The notes: generated by a model not told the origin, from the letters alone. Shown: positions 24,271 through 37,767, counted from the first letter of the stretch. The stretch is DNA of 64,000 nt from Gymnothorax reevesii (GCA_029721435.1 CM056580.1:70953367-71017366); one strand, 5' to 3'. Program-made: numbers and translations.

Positions 24271-26259
24271 CTGTTGGGCAAAACCAATCAGCACCTCTGT
24301 GCACCTATCAACTTTATTTCACTACTGCTCTTTTCCATAACCACAAAGGAGGTCCAAAGATATCACCTGACACCTGGGTGGAGCTTAAGAATTTAGAGGT
24401 CCAGTGAAATATCTAAGGGAGAATAATTTAAGGATGTGGCATCCAGTAAGCAGCACAGCAACACAGCTTCCATGAAATCGACAACAAAACCTCATATCAT
24501 GTAATAATAAATTAAACAGCCCCACGTTAAGTATATCAATCCTATAGTGTCATATTTTTACATACCAATAATATATTCCCTCTGATCATAAATTTTTGAT
24601 AAGCACTCATAATCATACAAAGAAATCTACAGATCTTCCCAACCAACGTAAATGTAATTGAACCACTTTTCTCAGGCAAACTGAGACTAGAGAAAGGCAC
24701 CATACGTCACAGACTTTATAGCCTGTGGTATAATGGAAGATCTCTATGCAAGCCATGACTCCTCTGTACTCTGTGATTCCAGGCAAATTGTTTATTTTTT
24801 GTTGTATTCCGCCAGTTTAAGGAGAAAAACAAGAGGGACAAGGATGTCTGTTGCAGAATTTACATCATTGGTTGCATTCACATCTGTATTCTCCGGCTGT
24901 TCACTGACAAAGGCTTAAAAAGCAAATTAGTAACCTCAAACACTGAATGTCTGGCACAAAAGAATTTGTTTAATACCATTTGATCTCCAATATAATGCTG
25001 AGAGACAGATGTATAAGACCAGATATCCTCTCCTCAGAGTTTCAACACCATTATTTCCCACAGCCCTCATCATGTCAAGTGGAGCAATTTAGAATAAAAT
25101 GCCGCAGAGGAATGAAAATAAGTCAGTTACTACAGTCAGACCAACACTCTACCAATAAAGGTATTTTCTGTAATAACCTCTTTAGAGTATCTGTGGTAAA
25201 CTTCATCAAATAAGATTTCACTGAGAGATTAATAGTCTACACCAAGTAAAGCATGTAAAGCATCTTAATAGGTATGCTTTAACCATACTTTAAAACTGAA
25301 GATCTTTTACACAGACTGGTGATGCAATTGAAAACTGCACTTCTAAACAACAGATGCATTAAGCTGACAAGCCCAGATGTCATAAAACTTCCCATCCAAA
25401 CGGACACAATATCCTTATCATCAGACAAGACCATAAAAAATGCCAAGACCCTGACAATTGGCCCAGAAAGTGGGACCTCCTGCAAACAGAGGCTGCCTTT
25501 ACTTTGAAAATTTTGCAGTCAGAGGGAGGAGGTTATTGTTAGGTTTATGGTATTGTGCCTCTAATGCCACTACACTGCATGCCTGATGTCCTAATTCCAT
25601 AACCGACGGCTGTGAGGAATAACAAAGCACAGGGGTGAGAGAAGTGCTCATGCCCTTGTCTAATATATACTGGAAACAATATCATTAAACAGAAGGTCTG
25701 TGATTCTGCTACTACTTAGCAGCAAGTAATAAAAGTGTCATTTCCATTGGCCATAGTTTGGAATTCAGGGCCCATCATATTCCATTCTGCTTGCAAAGTA
25801 AACGGCGTCACAATATCTATCTCCATGGAGCGTGACCCTCGGGTTTATGAATTGTGCAATGCCTTTCAGGTGGTGATTCATATTGCTTTTGTTTCCTTAC
25901 TTATTAATTTCTTTTCATTCTGAAAAGGAGGAGAAAGACCATTGGGGAGTCCAGATCTGTCTTCCACAATGCAGAAAAGCAGTTTTGCTTCTGACAATTA
26001 TTATTTTGTCAAAGTTATGAGCACTGTTTGTAGGACAGTTTCATTGGTTCCAGAGACCGCAATTTTGGGTGTTTAATGTGTTCTGGCCGTTGTGTTTCTT
26101 TTTGCCCCAGTCTTACTCTAGCAAGGGAATTTGAAATAATGATTTGACTGTGACCTATTCCAGCTAAGTCATAATCACAACAAATGACTTTGGGGACAAA
26201 AAATAACTCACAGTACATTTAGCAGTGATTATATTTCAACTGAGTGTAAGCATCACACC
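24271..26259. other. Unassigned DNA
   Basis: No host exon, RNA gene or paired transposon ends recognised. Sequence is mostly AT-rich and non-repetitive by eye. Confidence 0.4.
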
Positions 26260-26800
26260 CTCAAGACTAAAATTGTTTTCTGCTAGCAGAAATATGATTG
26301 CCGTGTGCAGCTACGCGCGCTGCAAAAACTGTCCGTCTGCACAAGTAATTGTCATCCGTCAGTACTCGGCAACTAATTATCGCAGCTTCACCAAATTTGG
26401 TATGGTAACTCACTGTGACCCATAGATGTGCAACGTCAGGTTTTTTTGCTGGATTTCACCTTTGACCTCAGCGCTTTGACCTTCACCCTGGAAATATTGT
26501 ACGGGTCAGTACTCGTCAACTTAATATCACAGCTTCATCAAATTTGGTACGGTAACTCACTGTGACACATAGATGTGCAACGTCAGGTTTTTTGCTGGAT
26601 TTCACCATTTGACCTTAGCGCTGTCACCTTGAGGCAGGAAATCTTGTCCGGGTCAGTACTCGGCAACTACTGTTCGCTGCTTCACCAAATTTGGTATGGT
26701 AACTCAGGATGACACATGGATGTGTGAGGTCATGTTTTTGCTGGATTTCACCTTTGACCTTAGTGCTGTGACCTTGAGGCAGGAAATCTTCTCCGGGCCT
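26260..26800. repeat. Tandem array of about three 155-bp units
   Basis: Three diverged units each read GTCAGTACTCGGCAACTA, CTTCACCAAATTTGGTATGG, TAACTCACTGTGACACAT, then GATTTCACCTTTGACCT and end with GGCAGGAAATCTTCTCCGGG. A GCAGC/GCTGC hairpin and GTCCGTC motif lie at the left side. The layout resembles the hairpin-plus-tandem-unit elements elsewhere in the window, but its ends could not be fixed. Confidence 0.7.
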
Positions 26801-26902
26801 GGTGTTATTCAGCAACACGTTATGCTTATCCTTATCAGGCTCCAATAAGCCCAAATATCAAAGAGAAATAAAAAATGCAAATCAAACAAGAGCTCAGGAC
26901 TT

Positions 26903-27181
26903 CCCAGGTGAAAAAGTATTACACTTAATTATATTAAAAGTATATTTGTTGCATAAAAAAGTTATTACAAATATACTTTTGCAAATTAAGCACAAAAAGT
27001 AATATATTTAATATATACTTTTAGAAAGTGTACACTTTAAGTGTACTGAAGTAGTACACAAGTAGTATTCAATGACTACTTGAGCACACTTTATTACACA
27101 TAAAGGGGGCGAAAAAAACATACACCATACTTAATACAGTCTATAAAAGTATAATTCAAGTATAGTATTTTTTCACCTGGG
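26903..27181. mobile_element. 275-bp miniature element with CCCAGGTGAAAAA ends
   Basis: CCCAGGTGAAAAAGTA on the left is mirrored by TATTTTTTCACCTGGG on the right. The interior is a chain of AGTATA and AAGTGTAC motifs in both orientations that could fold back. No protein is encoded. Confidence 0.75.
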
Positions 27182-27184
27182 TTA

Positions 27185-28690
27185 AGAGGTTAAGCCTCAG
27201 CACAAGACCCTCCTGGAGCCAGGCCTAAGAGGGGAGCTCATATGCGAGTACCTGGTGGTCGTGTTTTTTCTGGGGTCCGGTTGGGCTCAGCTCGTACAGC
27301 TCTGAGGAGCCGCCTCTGTGTGGGCCAACCATCCACGATGAGAAGAGTGGGGGTCGGGTGCTATGTAGACCGGGCGGCACACGGGTCAGAGGTCCTGGCG
27401 TTCTGGGCCAGATAATGGAAGCTGGGTCTTAGGACATGGAATACCACAACATTGGTGGGAAAGGAGCAAGAGCTTGTGCGGGACGTTGAACGGTACCAGC
27501 TGCATATAGTAGGACTCACCTCTATGAACAGCCCTGGCTCGAGAACAAAATTCCTTGATAGGGGTTGGATTCTCTCCTTTTCTGGAGTTGCCCAAGGTGA
27601 GAGGTGGCAAGTAGGCATGGGGACACTTATGCGTCTTCAGCTGAGTGCCGCTGTGTTGTAGTTTACGTCAGTAACCGCGAGGGTCTCCGCAATGCAGGTT
27701 GCGGTGGGGATTGCTCTGACTGTTATTTGTGCTTACTCACCTACCAGCAGTTTGGCGTATCCAGCCTACTTGGAGTCCTTGGAAAAGGTCCTAGAAAAGG
27801 CTCCAACTGGGGATTTCATAGTTCTGCTGGGGGACTTCAACGCTCATGTGGGCAGTGATGGAGATACTTGGAGGCGACTGATTGGGAGTAATGGCCTCCC
27901 TGACCTGAACACAAGTCATGTTTTGTTATTGGCCAGTGCCAGTCATGGATTATATATACCAAATTCCATGTTTGAGGTTAAGGGTACTTATATGTGTACT
28001 TAGTACCAGAAGACCCCAGGCCAAAGGTCGAAGACCGATTTTGTGATCATGTTATCGGATCTGATGCCATATGTACTGGACACTAGGGTGAAAACAGGGG
28101 GCAGAGCTGTCAACTGGTTTCCGCCTGGTGGTGAGCTGGATCAGATGGCAGGGAAGACTGCCAGACAGATCTGGTAAACCTAAATGTATTGTGGGGATTG
28201 ACTGGGAACATTTGGTAGAGGACCCTGTATGGACAATTTTAAACTAACATCTCAAGAAAGGCTTTGCCCAGATCTTGGGGGAGGCTGAGGGCATGAAGTC
28301 TGAAAGGACCCAGTTTAAAGTCTCCATTGTGGAATGAGTTGAGTCCATTGAGTCGAGGCAGCAACCCAAGGATCCCGTTGGTGGACACCAGCGATGATGG
28401 AGGCCATCAAGCTGAAGAAGAAGGTGGCCTTTTGCACTTGGTTGGCCCAAGGGACTCCTAACTTGGCAGACTGGATTTAACAGTCTAGAAGGACTGTAGC
28501 TGTGGCGGTTGCAGAGGCAGAAACTCACGCTTGTGAAAAGTTTGGGGAAATTATGGAGAAGTACTTTTGAGTGGCCACAAAGAGGCTCTAGCGAATTGTC
28601 AGGCAAGCATGGCTGGGCCTTCCTGCTTAGTCTATTACCCCTGCGATCTGGCCCCAGATAAGTAGAGGAAAATGGAAAGATGGATGATTT
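27185..28690 (+). pseudogene. Non-LTR retrotransposon, internally deleted endonuclease remnant
   Basis: This is a decayed LINE on the plus strand. Residues at 27692-28003 include ICAYSP and LLGDFNAHVG, the AP-type endonuclease blocks. After a frameshift come SDLMPYVLDTRVK and further fragments through about 28600. Stops and frameshifts occur throughout. The reverse transcriptase domain is absent: at about 28600 the sequence jumps to a 3' tail ending in ATAAGTAGAGGAAAATGGA, a tail type frequent in fish LINEs. It encodes no working protein. I recognise a widespread fish LINE but do not assign its clade. Confidence 0.75.
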
Positions 28691-28844
28691 TGCTGTCAGG
28701 TATGCAATAACATTTGCCCTTCTGTATTTGGAATGGACCTGCAACAGTAAATCTTACATAAAGCTTTTTCATAAAGTGGAATAATGTAAGTTAAGTACAT
28801 ATAAAATAGGGCCAACATTCATTACAGGTAGCAACAGGTTAATA

Positions 28845-31240
28845 ACAAGAGTCATCAGAAGGTGACATTTCCCCTGGGCCCTGATTATTCACCAAAGTCA
28901 TGTCAATTCGACACCTTCAAAGGAATTCAAACAAGAATGTTGAGGTGATTTTCCTCTGGAAGTATGTACTGGCAACATCTACTATAGACTATGAACCACA
29001 TGTTGACAAAGGCAACAATAAAACTAGTCATTAATGAACAGTGTTTTAATTCTGCTCTGGCAACACACCCAGCCCTGCGACCAAATTCATGTCACTTCCA
29101 TGGAAAGGAAAAAAAATTTTTTTTTTTTAAGAAATCTGAAAATATTAAAAGGCACCACTTCAGTATGGTGGTAATACACATGCAAAGTTTCAGAAAGATA
29201 TAATGAACAGTTTTTCAGTTGTGCTCCAGAAACGAACCTATCTTTGTACAGAGCCCAAATGCAACTGGTCTCCACGGAAACGAAAAAAAGAAGATTTTCA
29301 GAAATCTGAAAATATCAACAAGCACCACTTCAGTATGTGGGTAATACACATGCAAAGTTTCAGAGAGATATAATGAACGGTTTTTGAGTTGTGCTCCGGA
29401 AACGAACCTATCTCTGTACAGAGTCCAAATGCAACTGGTTTCCATGGAAACAAAAAAAATAAGATTTTCAGAAATCTGAAAATATAAAAAGGCACCACTT
29501 CAGTATGTGGGTAATACACATGCAAAGTTTCAGAAAGATAGAATGAATGGTTTTTGAGTTCTGCTCCAGAAACGAACTAGGCCTGATGTGCACTAAGTCC
29601 ACATTCGTTTCCATGGAAATGGCAAAAATAGTAATCCTGAAGTTTCCAAAATAGCAAATATAGGCACATCTTGACTATACATTTTGTCGAATAGATTTAC
29701 AAAGTTTGGTACTGATATCTTACATAGTTTTTCAGTTCTGCTCAGGAAATTAACTCAGTGTAGTTTGCACTAAGTCTAGATTTGTTTCCATGGAAATGAC
29801 AACAAGAGCCATCTGGCAATGGCATATCCCCCCAGCTCCCCACATTCATGGATTAACTGTTCAATTTACATGAGTAAATATACTACAGTATTATAGGACT
29901 TGGTCTGAAGTATTAAGGTTGCCTTACTATGAAATGGCAATCCAGACAATGTTGTGGTCAGACCAATATGTGTTCAGTGTCCCTGTGTCCATCTGTCGAG
30001 GTATGTTGGTGTAGATGTGGTCAATCTGTGTTCTACTGTCTGTCTGAGGACATTACCTGTAGTAGTTGTGGTTGTTTGTTGATCTTGCTGTTCATGTTAC
30101 CCGCACTCAGTAAGAGGAAGTGGGCTGCCATGTGTGCCAGGAGTTTCCTAACTTCACATTTTATTTATATAAAAATAATGGTGGGGGGATAACAAACATT
30201 TCAAAAGACAATAAATCTAATTGAACACATGAAACTATTTTTCACTGACACTGGTGTAGTCGAAGATGGCTTCAGAGGTACTGGCCAAACAAAATCATGA
30301 GTGAACTGATAATTCCACCTGATAATTCCACCATTGAAGTTCACTTTCACACACATTTGCAAGAAAGACACAAAATAATTTTTACAGAAACTAAATGTGA
30401 AAAGGCACATGTGGAAATTATGCTGAACAAGTTAATCAAGTTTGGTCAAAATGATCAGTGAGCTTAGTCCAAATTCAACCATGTTTCCATGTAAAGTGCA
30501 AATATTAAAAATTGTAGAAATTCCTAAGTACGTATCATAAAGCCCATTTAGATATAATGCTTAACATATCTATTAAGTTTGGAGAAGTTCGGATGTATAG
30601 TTTCTGAGATATGGCCTGGACAAGCGAAGTTGCAATTCACACAAGTTTCCATGCAAACCGCAAAAAAAAAAAAAAAATAAAAAAAAAAATATTCCAGAAA
30701 TTCTGAAGTATGAAAAGGCACATTCAGACACCGTGCTCAACATATCTGTCAAGTTTTGTGAAGGTCGGGTGTATAGTTTGAGATATGGCCGGGACAAGCT
30801 ACTGTAAGTTCCATTTCACACAAGTTTCCATGTAAACTGCAAAAATGAGAAATTCAAGAAATTCCTAATTATGGAAAGGCACATCTCGACATCATGCTCA
30901 ACATATCTGTGAAGTTGTGTGAAGATTGGATGTAGAGTTTCCAAGATATGGCTCGGACAAGATATGATTACGGATGGACGCACAGACGGACACACTGATG
31001 ACTATATCCCCTCTGCATTATGCTGTCGGGGGGATAAAAATAGGAATCACGAAATTTCCAAAGTAGCAAAAGGCACATCTAGACTATACATAGAATACAT
31101 GTGCCATGTTTGGTGCTGATATCTTGCATAGTTTTCGAGTTCTGCTCCGGAAACAAAATGATTACGGACGGACGGAAGGACAGACAGACAGACCGACGAG
31201 GCGATGCCTTTATCTCCCCGCATTTTATGCCGGGGGGATA
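28845..31240 (+). mobile_element. Hairpin-ended element E with tandem units, interrupted by element D
   Basis: It starts ACAAGAGTCATC (28845), has a TTTCCCC arm about 23 bp inside, and ends with the hairpin CCCCGCAT/ATGCCGGGG and terminal GGGGATA (31240). The body contains units of about 120-130 bp (29090-29570 best) sharing GGCACCACTTCAGTATG, TACACATGCAAAGTTTCAGA, GTTGTGCTCCGGAAACGAA and GTTTCCATGGAAAC. A tract of GGACGGACGG and GACAGACA (31165-31195) precedes the hairpin. Its last unit is split by element D, and its sequence resumes exactly after D. Confidence 0.7.
29802..31036 (+). mobile_element. Hairpin-ended element D, nested inside element E
   Basis: It begins ACAAGAGCCATC, with the arm TATCCCCCC 23 bp in (29825-29833), and ends GGGGGGATA (31028-31036), the exact complement of that arm. 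A local hairpin is also possible: TATCCCC with GCAT (31005-31018) and ATGC with GGGATA. Several 120-bp units in the body share CACAAGTTTCCATG, AAAGGCACAT, GCTCAACATATCTGT and GAGATATGGC. A GGACGCACAGACGGAC tract precedes the hairpin. Joining its flanks restores a normal unit of element E. A-rich tract at 30661-30690. Confidence 0.75.
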
Positions 31241-32165
31241 ATAATAAAAATGAGTATAGAAAAATGTTAAATCAACTGTTACAGAGTACATAGTCCCAAC
31301 CTGAGTCATATGCACTGTGTTATTTAAATCACCACTGGACATTTTACTGCTTAATTTGCATTCACATTTCTGTTTTTCTCAGAAAATACTGCTGAAGCAC
31401 ATTCATTATACAGTAAATACTAGCAATATGACAGATCATCAGAAATTAGAAAAAAAAATTGATAATGTGATAATGTAATCAAATTAACTGCAAAACGCAA
31501 AGTGATATGACGTGGATTAGAGCTTTGGTTTCCTTTTTAAAGGTACTCACTGAATGCAAACACAATTACAGCTAAAACAGCAGTAGATCAAATATTTCAC
31601 AGTTGTAAGGTTCCTATTCTGTCAGTGGCTGGCAGATACAAATGCATCAGGAAGCAGAAGGTTCATTTGTATGTATTGAGCTGCTGTCCAGTGCATTACT
31701 AGCATCATTCCTTACATCTTACTGGTGATATGGCAATGGATTAATAGGCAATTATGCAAAGATACAAAGATTAAAAAATTCAACCTCCACATTGATGACA
31801 CCACCCTCCCCCCCACAAAAATGTATTTCAGTATACCGTTTTAATAAAGACTCTACCAAACATCCAACAAACGGGATGCGGTCTCACTTTTTGGAAAGAC
31901 CCACAAGGCAGAGCCACTGCATGAAAATGCCATATTTTCCCCTGGGTCTTCTGCTGGGAGGATGGACCCTTCGAAAAAGCACCGCCAAGCATTAAGTGAA
32001 TCTTATATACTGTAATATAAATTATTCACTTCCACAGGTCAAATTATACAGAGAAGACAGGACTTTTGTCTCAGAGCAGTATGTGAAAAACAGACAGTCG
32101 ACCTTAACGGTTTTTAACATTCAACCTTAGAAGCTTCTGGGCCATTCCATGTGAATCAGTGGTGA
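31241..32165. other. Unassigned DNA
   Basis: No gene or repeat recognised. Confidence 0.4.
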
Positions 32166-32765
32166 GTGAATAGCAGAGGTATAACAAAACGGGTCACGAA
32201 ACGATACGTATCCAAATACTGGGGTCACAATACGATATGTATGCCAATACACTACAAGTTATTTTACTGATAATTTTCTTTCAACTTACAAGTAAGCAGC
32301 AACACTGAAAGATTTCTCAAGACAAGGCTTCTGAAGTTTATCAAAACAAAGGAATACATTCTGTTTACCTTTAGGTACCACTGTGTGTTTACTGTTCAGG
32401 TCAATGTCTTCAACTTTAAAAAATTTATAAAAGCTGAATGTCTCCACTACTACTCACTAGAAGAAACAGCCATATTGCAAACTACTTATCATTAGTAGCT
32501 AACTTGAAGTCTGGAAACTTAACCTCAAACAAGTTGAAACAGCACTTCAACAAACTGCACTTGGAGCGGTGCAACCACATGGAATATGAGGCAGGTCACT
32601 ACCTTTTCAGTTAAAGCGATAGAAAATGTTGCAATTTCTGGGTTTAAGAAAATATGTGGACTATTTTAAAAAGCACTGTGTATCCCGTTACACGTCCTCC
32701 GAATTGGAGGCTTTGTATTGCAATAGGACACTGTATCTGCGTATCTTTACACCACCAGTGAATAG
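32166..32765. mobile_element. hAT-type non-autonomous element with 8-bp duplication
   Basis: GTGAATAG occurs at 32166-32173 and again at 32758-32765 as the target duplication. The body starts CAGAGGTATAACAAAACG and ends with CGTATCTTTACACCAC, an inverted match. Near the left end, CACGAAACGATACGTATCC and CACAATACGATATGTATGCC form a tandem pair. No transposase is encoded. The 8-bp duplication supports hAT mobilisation. Confidence 0.75.
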
Positions 32766-33984
32766 TACAAGAAAATCCAGTCTAAATGCATATGAACTGA
32801 TTTAGTACTAAACTATACAGTGAGTATGAAGAAATAAGGCATACAGGCAAATCAACTTTGAGGACAGCAGTGGGCATACAACCTAAACTTCTCCCGGTAT
32901 TCAGTTTAAATATTGACAGAAATCAAACACAGATTTCAGGTTTGCTGCGTCTTTGTGGGCACATGGAATGGAGCAGTCCTTAAGGAATAAATTCTCATAA
33001 AATCCAATGTTGTACTGGTACAGTTTCAAAACAATAAAATGACGTGTCTTCACAAGCAGATGTGAACTAGCTTCAGCCGCAACCATGCTGTTGCTGGACA
33101 CCAAAAGTAACATAAATGCTATCAGAGGAAAAGGGGGGGAGGTCTAGAAAGACAGTGGGAGGAAGCAGGTCACTCAGAGTCAGGAGGCATGAACTTTGTG
33201 GAGCAGGTGTTGGTGATATAGAAAATGGAAGGAATTTCCAAGTACATGTTTCAAAGGTTTAAGACAAATTCCATCGCAAATCAGGAGAGTTCAAAAAAAG
33301 TTCATGAGTGACCACCTCAGATTTGCTTCAAATTTACAGAGCATGCTGTTCTTGTGTCCAGTAGATCATGTGCAAAATTTAAGACTCATATCCTCATTTG
33401 TTTCAGAGATATTAAGACTTCAAAAAGGGGATGTGGCCCCAAATTTTGTGTGAAAACAAGTCATATGATAGAATAAGCCAACTTCAATAAGTCATAATTT
33501 TTGAACAATCAAAAATAGATCCATGAAATTTGCAGGATTGGTTCTGTTATATTTTGTTTTTGTTTCCCAAAATGACTTACAAAAGTTTGGTTCTGCACAT
33601 GGGGCCTGGTTTGGCCCTCAGTACCTCTGGGTAGAAACACACTAGACGAAGTATTCAGTTTATATTGTACAGAGTGATAAAAGAAACTGAAATCAGTCCT
33701 GCAGGTGTAATGCTTTGCTTCACGCCTCACAAAGGAATAAAAAGGGAAAAAATGTTAATTGACCGTCCATCACACTTCATGCCAACTCATGACAGAGCAG
33801 CCAGGTAAAATGGTGAAATCAATGGGCAAAAAAAGAAAAATTTGCATCGAAGCTCACCTTACAGCCTGGAGCCCCGGCAGGGGGCATCTTTCATCCAAAG
33901 GTCCCGCCAAACAAAGTCATTTCACCGCCCACACATCTCACCATGAATCTCAACCTTTCCATTTGGCATGCTGGCTTCCCATTC

Positions 33985-34165
33985 TCTCTTAATGGGTACA
34001 TTCAGACTCGGCAGTAATTAATGCAGCTGCAGATGGAGAATATTGGACGCCAGTGCCATGAATGGTAGACGTCACGTGGGGCTGCCTTTTATTCTGACAT
34101 GAGTAATAGATCAATGAGGACGTGCTATTTTTCCTTCTGATTACTTTAACCTGTGTGCAATGAGT
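33985..34165. promoter_or_regulatory. Candidate conserved non-coding block
   Basis: A non-repetitive segment with clustered sites: TAATTAATGCAGCTGCAGATGG (homeodomain site next to E-boxes) and GACGTCACGTGG, a CRE half overlapping a CACGTG E-box. Site clustering is suggestive only; no comparison with other genomes could be made. Confidence 0.2.
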
Positions 34166-36224
34166 GTCAGTACGAAGTGACTGCACTCACCATGCGTTTG
34201 ATGCCCGTCCGTAGCTAGCCACCAAAGACACTTTAATTTTTCACAAACCTGAAATATAATCATTTTCAATCTGATATTATTATGAAGGAATATAGAACAC
34301 AAAAGGCAGTCACTCACAATATGACTGGACAGATAATAAAGAAGTGAAAATGAATCAAGATTATTATCATTTTTTTTTAAGGAAAAAGGCTTAATTAAAT
34401 AAAAAATTAGTCAGAACTAATCATGGCACTAGCAGTATTATGTTCCTTCTGCTCTTTCCGGTGCTGGCAGTCCAACAAAATGTCTGACACAAGATTGCCA
34501 TGAACTCGGTCACGTGAAAAGAGGGGCGCAGAAAAAACAGGCCATCAGCTGAAAACTGTTTACTTCAGAATGTCAAGTAACGGTGCAGCAAAAGCTGTTA
34601 CTTTCACTGACATGAAAATGGTAAGGTGAAGTCAACACTCTTCCAAAAGAGGCAGCTAATGTGTAAAACAATCCAGCTACCAAACTGAAAGTACTCACTG
34701 TTCACACCAGGTTCAGACTACCCTCACCAAATATACCCATTTAAGTTCCTTTCATCGCAGATGAATATGCAAAACTCCACAAATTGCAGTGAAATGCAGC
34801 ATATTTATCACTTAAGCTGGCCATTTTCTGCCTATTTGAGCAGTTCGACTTGGTCGGGTAACTGCTGTGAAAACACTAGATCAATTGATGATTAGCAAAA
34901 ACATTTTGATTCTATTCTTCGAAAATGAAATCACACCACAGGTTCCTAAGGATGTGGAAAGAATTTAATTGCAATCTTCTCTCAAATGACTGGGATTCCC
35001 TGTGGACTCAAATAGGACTTCCATAAAATGTAGTAGCTTCTAAAATCCAATTGCCTGTCAACCCTTCACTAAACTAATCTGTCGAGGCAATTGTGCCCAC
35101 TCTGAATACAAGAATAAATTACATTTTGCAGAAGTACTCCACCTTTGTCATTCACTTCTGTAATAAAACTTCTAAAGGTTGAACTGAAGTACTTCTTGCT
35201 TTCCGTTCCTTTCTCATATTATGCTGGGATGAAGGAAACCTTTTCCTGTGAGAATCTGTGGATGACAGCTGAGTGAAATTGTGATCAGATTGAAAAATTC
35301 AAATATGACATTCAAGCATCCTGAGTGCTGGCATAAGTTAAGACACATTTCTTTATTTCATACTGTACACGCAATACACACCAGTTTTAGAAAAAGAAAT
35401 GTCAGGATTGAACTGAATTTGCATGTATGACCGCACTGGTATATCTCGGTGGCCAGTCACTGGTTAAATTAATTCCCATATGTTTTTGAATACAGAGAGT
35501 ATTTACATCTCTGCCAAAAAAAAAAATTAATGATATGAACCAATGACAGTTTATTGATCAAATTCATTGCGTCAGATTCAGTGATTGTGAGACAACCCTT
35601 TCAGATCATCCTAACTTCACCTTCCAGATGAAAAGACAATCAAACACATTATTCAATTCTATGAGCACCAGCATCATTACAAATAAATACATACCATGCA
35701 AAGCAGAGACCCAATTCGTAAAACTGGAAGGACAGAGTGACAGTGGTGAACATTTTAGTTCTTTCCTTACAACCTCAGTTCAGACCTCAAGCTAATTACT
35801 GTTCATCTTCTAAGCCCACAAAGAAAAGGATTTAGAATTTCTATAATTTTGTCTTTCATGACACAAGACCATTAAAAAATCATTTTAATATGTCCAAGTC
35901 TAATAGCAGGAATATTTCGTTTCACCTTCAGCTCTGTATCATGGACATTTCTGAAATTAATGCCCGTAGAAATCTATGACACAAAATGGGCACAGAAAGT
36001 AATTTCATTCAATAACATCACCTTTCATCACATAGCAATTACCATGATTTATCCAGTAAGGCTAAAGTTCTGACTATCCCAGAGCCAGTGACGATAAGTC
36101 ATAATGTGAAAGCAATGTCTAGTCATTACATAAGTCAGGGGAATCACGCGCCATGGCATCTTCCTCCTGAGTTGATAGGAGCAGGTCACTGTGAAGGACC
36201 AAACTGTTCCGTTATGTTCAGGGT

Positions 36225-36239
36225 GGGGGGGGGGGGGGG
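36225..36239 (+). repeat. Run of 15 G residues
   Basis: A 15-G run preceded by GGGT and followed by GGTGGGG blocks could form a G-quadruplex on the plus strand. It may also be prone to length errors in sequencing. Confidence 0.85.
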
Positions 36240-37767
36240 TGAAAGGTGGGGAACCCCCACACAAAAAAAAGTACCGCCATCTGTATGGCAATATATCTGC
36301 ACAAACTGGTGAAATCAAAATTAGAAATGAGTGCCATTTTACATACGCTAAATAAATCATGTGCTCTTCTCATAATTTCCCAAACACGGTAAAAAGAGAG
36401 GCCCCCAAACTCCAGCAAACATTCTCAACCAAGTTCGCAATATTAACATCTCTTTTCCCTGGGTGGGCATTACTTTGTACCTCAACACAAACATCATGAA
36501 TAAAACTGATTTGAGGACACCCACTCCCTGATTACGGCCGTGATTCAAGAACATGACTTGGCGGCTGAACGCTCTGTTCCAGATGTCACCAGAGATATGT
36601 CATCGCTGCCGGGTGGAAGTACAGCAAGACAATTAGATTAAAGATAAGCACAAAGAACATCGGTAAATGCAGGATTTACTGCACAGCCACACTTACGACC
36701 CCCTCTAAATATTTACTTTTCAATTTCAAATGCTTACAGTCAAACATGTTGCCTAGAGCTAGTGTGAAAGTGGGGATGTTGACCACCCATAGCTATACAA
36801 TTTTTGCATCAGGCATTTCCAATTTAACCAGTTGGCATAATCAGATTCCTCTCAAGCAGCCGTGTTCAACTAGTAGCAAAGAATGTCAAAAGAGTACAAT
36901 CTGCTTTATCAAAAAATATGATACCGAAACAATATACTATGGCCTTTGGAAATGTAATTACCAGTGCTGAAAGCTCAACTTCTGCATTTTGCAGAATGCA
37001 TGGAAAAAATCATTCGCACAAAGGCTACAGACCTTGTTAATCCAGAGACCTGTTTCCCAAATCAAGGTCATTGAGGGCCAAGAACAGGTGGTTTTCCACC
37101 CACCCTTTACCTGGAGATCAGGGGTGACAACCGTCCTGCCAATCAGGGGAAATAATGCCTGGAAGGGAAAAAAAAAACGGGGCTGGATTTGGATTGGAGG
37201 GCCTAATTTTGGATCCCTGGCCCAGAGGATTGTCCTCTTTTATGCCCCAATAATGCACCTTAATATATGATATTATTTAATGTTTCTGGCATTAACTGTT
37301 CCTCCACATTTTATGGATATGCCATGTGCAAACCAAATTGCAAAAAAATACTTGACTGTTCAACAATAAGAGAAATGTATTATGCTTCCACACAGCAAGC
37401 AGAAGCCTGCCGCAGCTAAAACTAATCCTGATTTAGCTGGTTCGATACTCGCAAATATTAAAAAAAGATTGTTCTTGCATTATTTACAAGAAATGCTTTT
37501 GTTATTGCAATAACAGGAAAACAACACGCATAATTATTCTCCAAAAACAGAGCGTTCAGGGATGTAATTGATTTACGCTGGCCGCAGCCATACCATCTCC
37601 GCGCAATAACTCATACAGTTTTGAATCATGTCACATTTCGCGTAATCGTTTCTGGAGCATGGAGAGGGCTGTTATTGTTCACCCCATGATTTCTGCAGTA
37701 GTGCCACCACCAGGCTGAAGTTTTTATTTTTACAAGGCCCAGCTTCACTTTTTCAAAAAGCAACTAG

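Larger units (their letters stand above)
32766..37767. other. Long unassigned non-coding stretch
   Basis: Five kilobases without recognised exon, RNA gene or transposon ends. It includes a possible regulatory block at 33985-34165 and a G run at 36225-36239, listed separately. The remainder is AT-rich; a few low-complexity A and T runs occur. Confidence 0.4.

Noticed and set aside
26903..27181. Origin or matrix attachment region from AT-rich fold-back
   Set aside because: The CCCAGGTGAAAAA inverted ends explain it as a miniature transposon.
28244..28744. 166-codon minus-strand frame
   Set aside because: Antisense to the LINE remnant.
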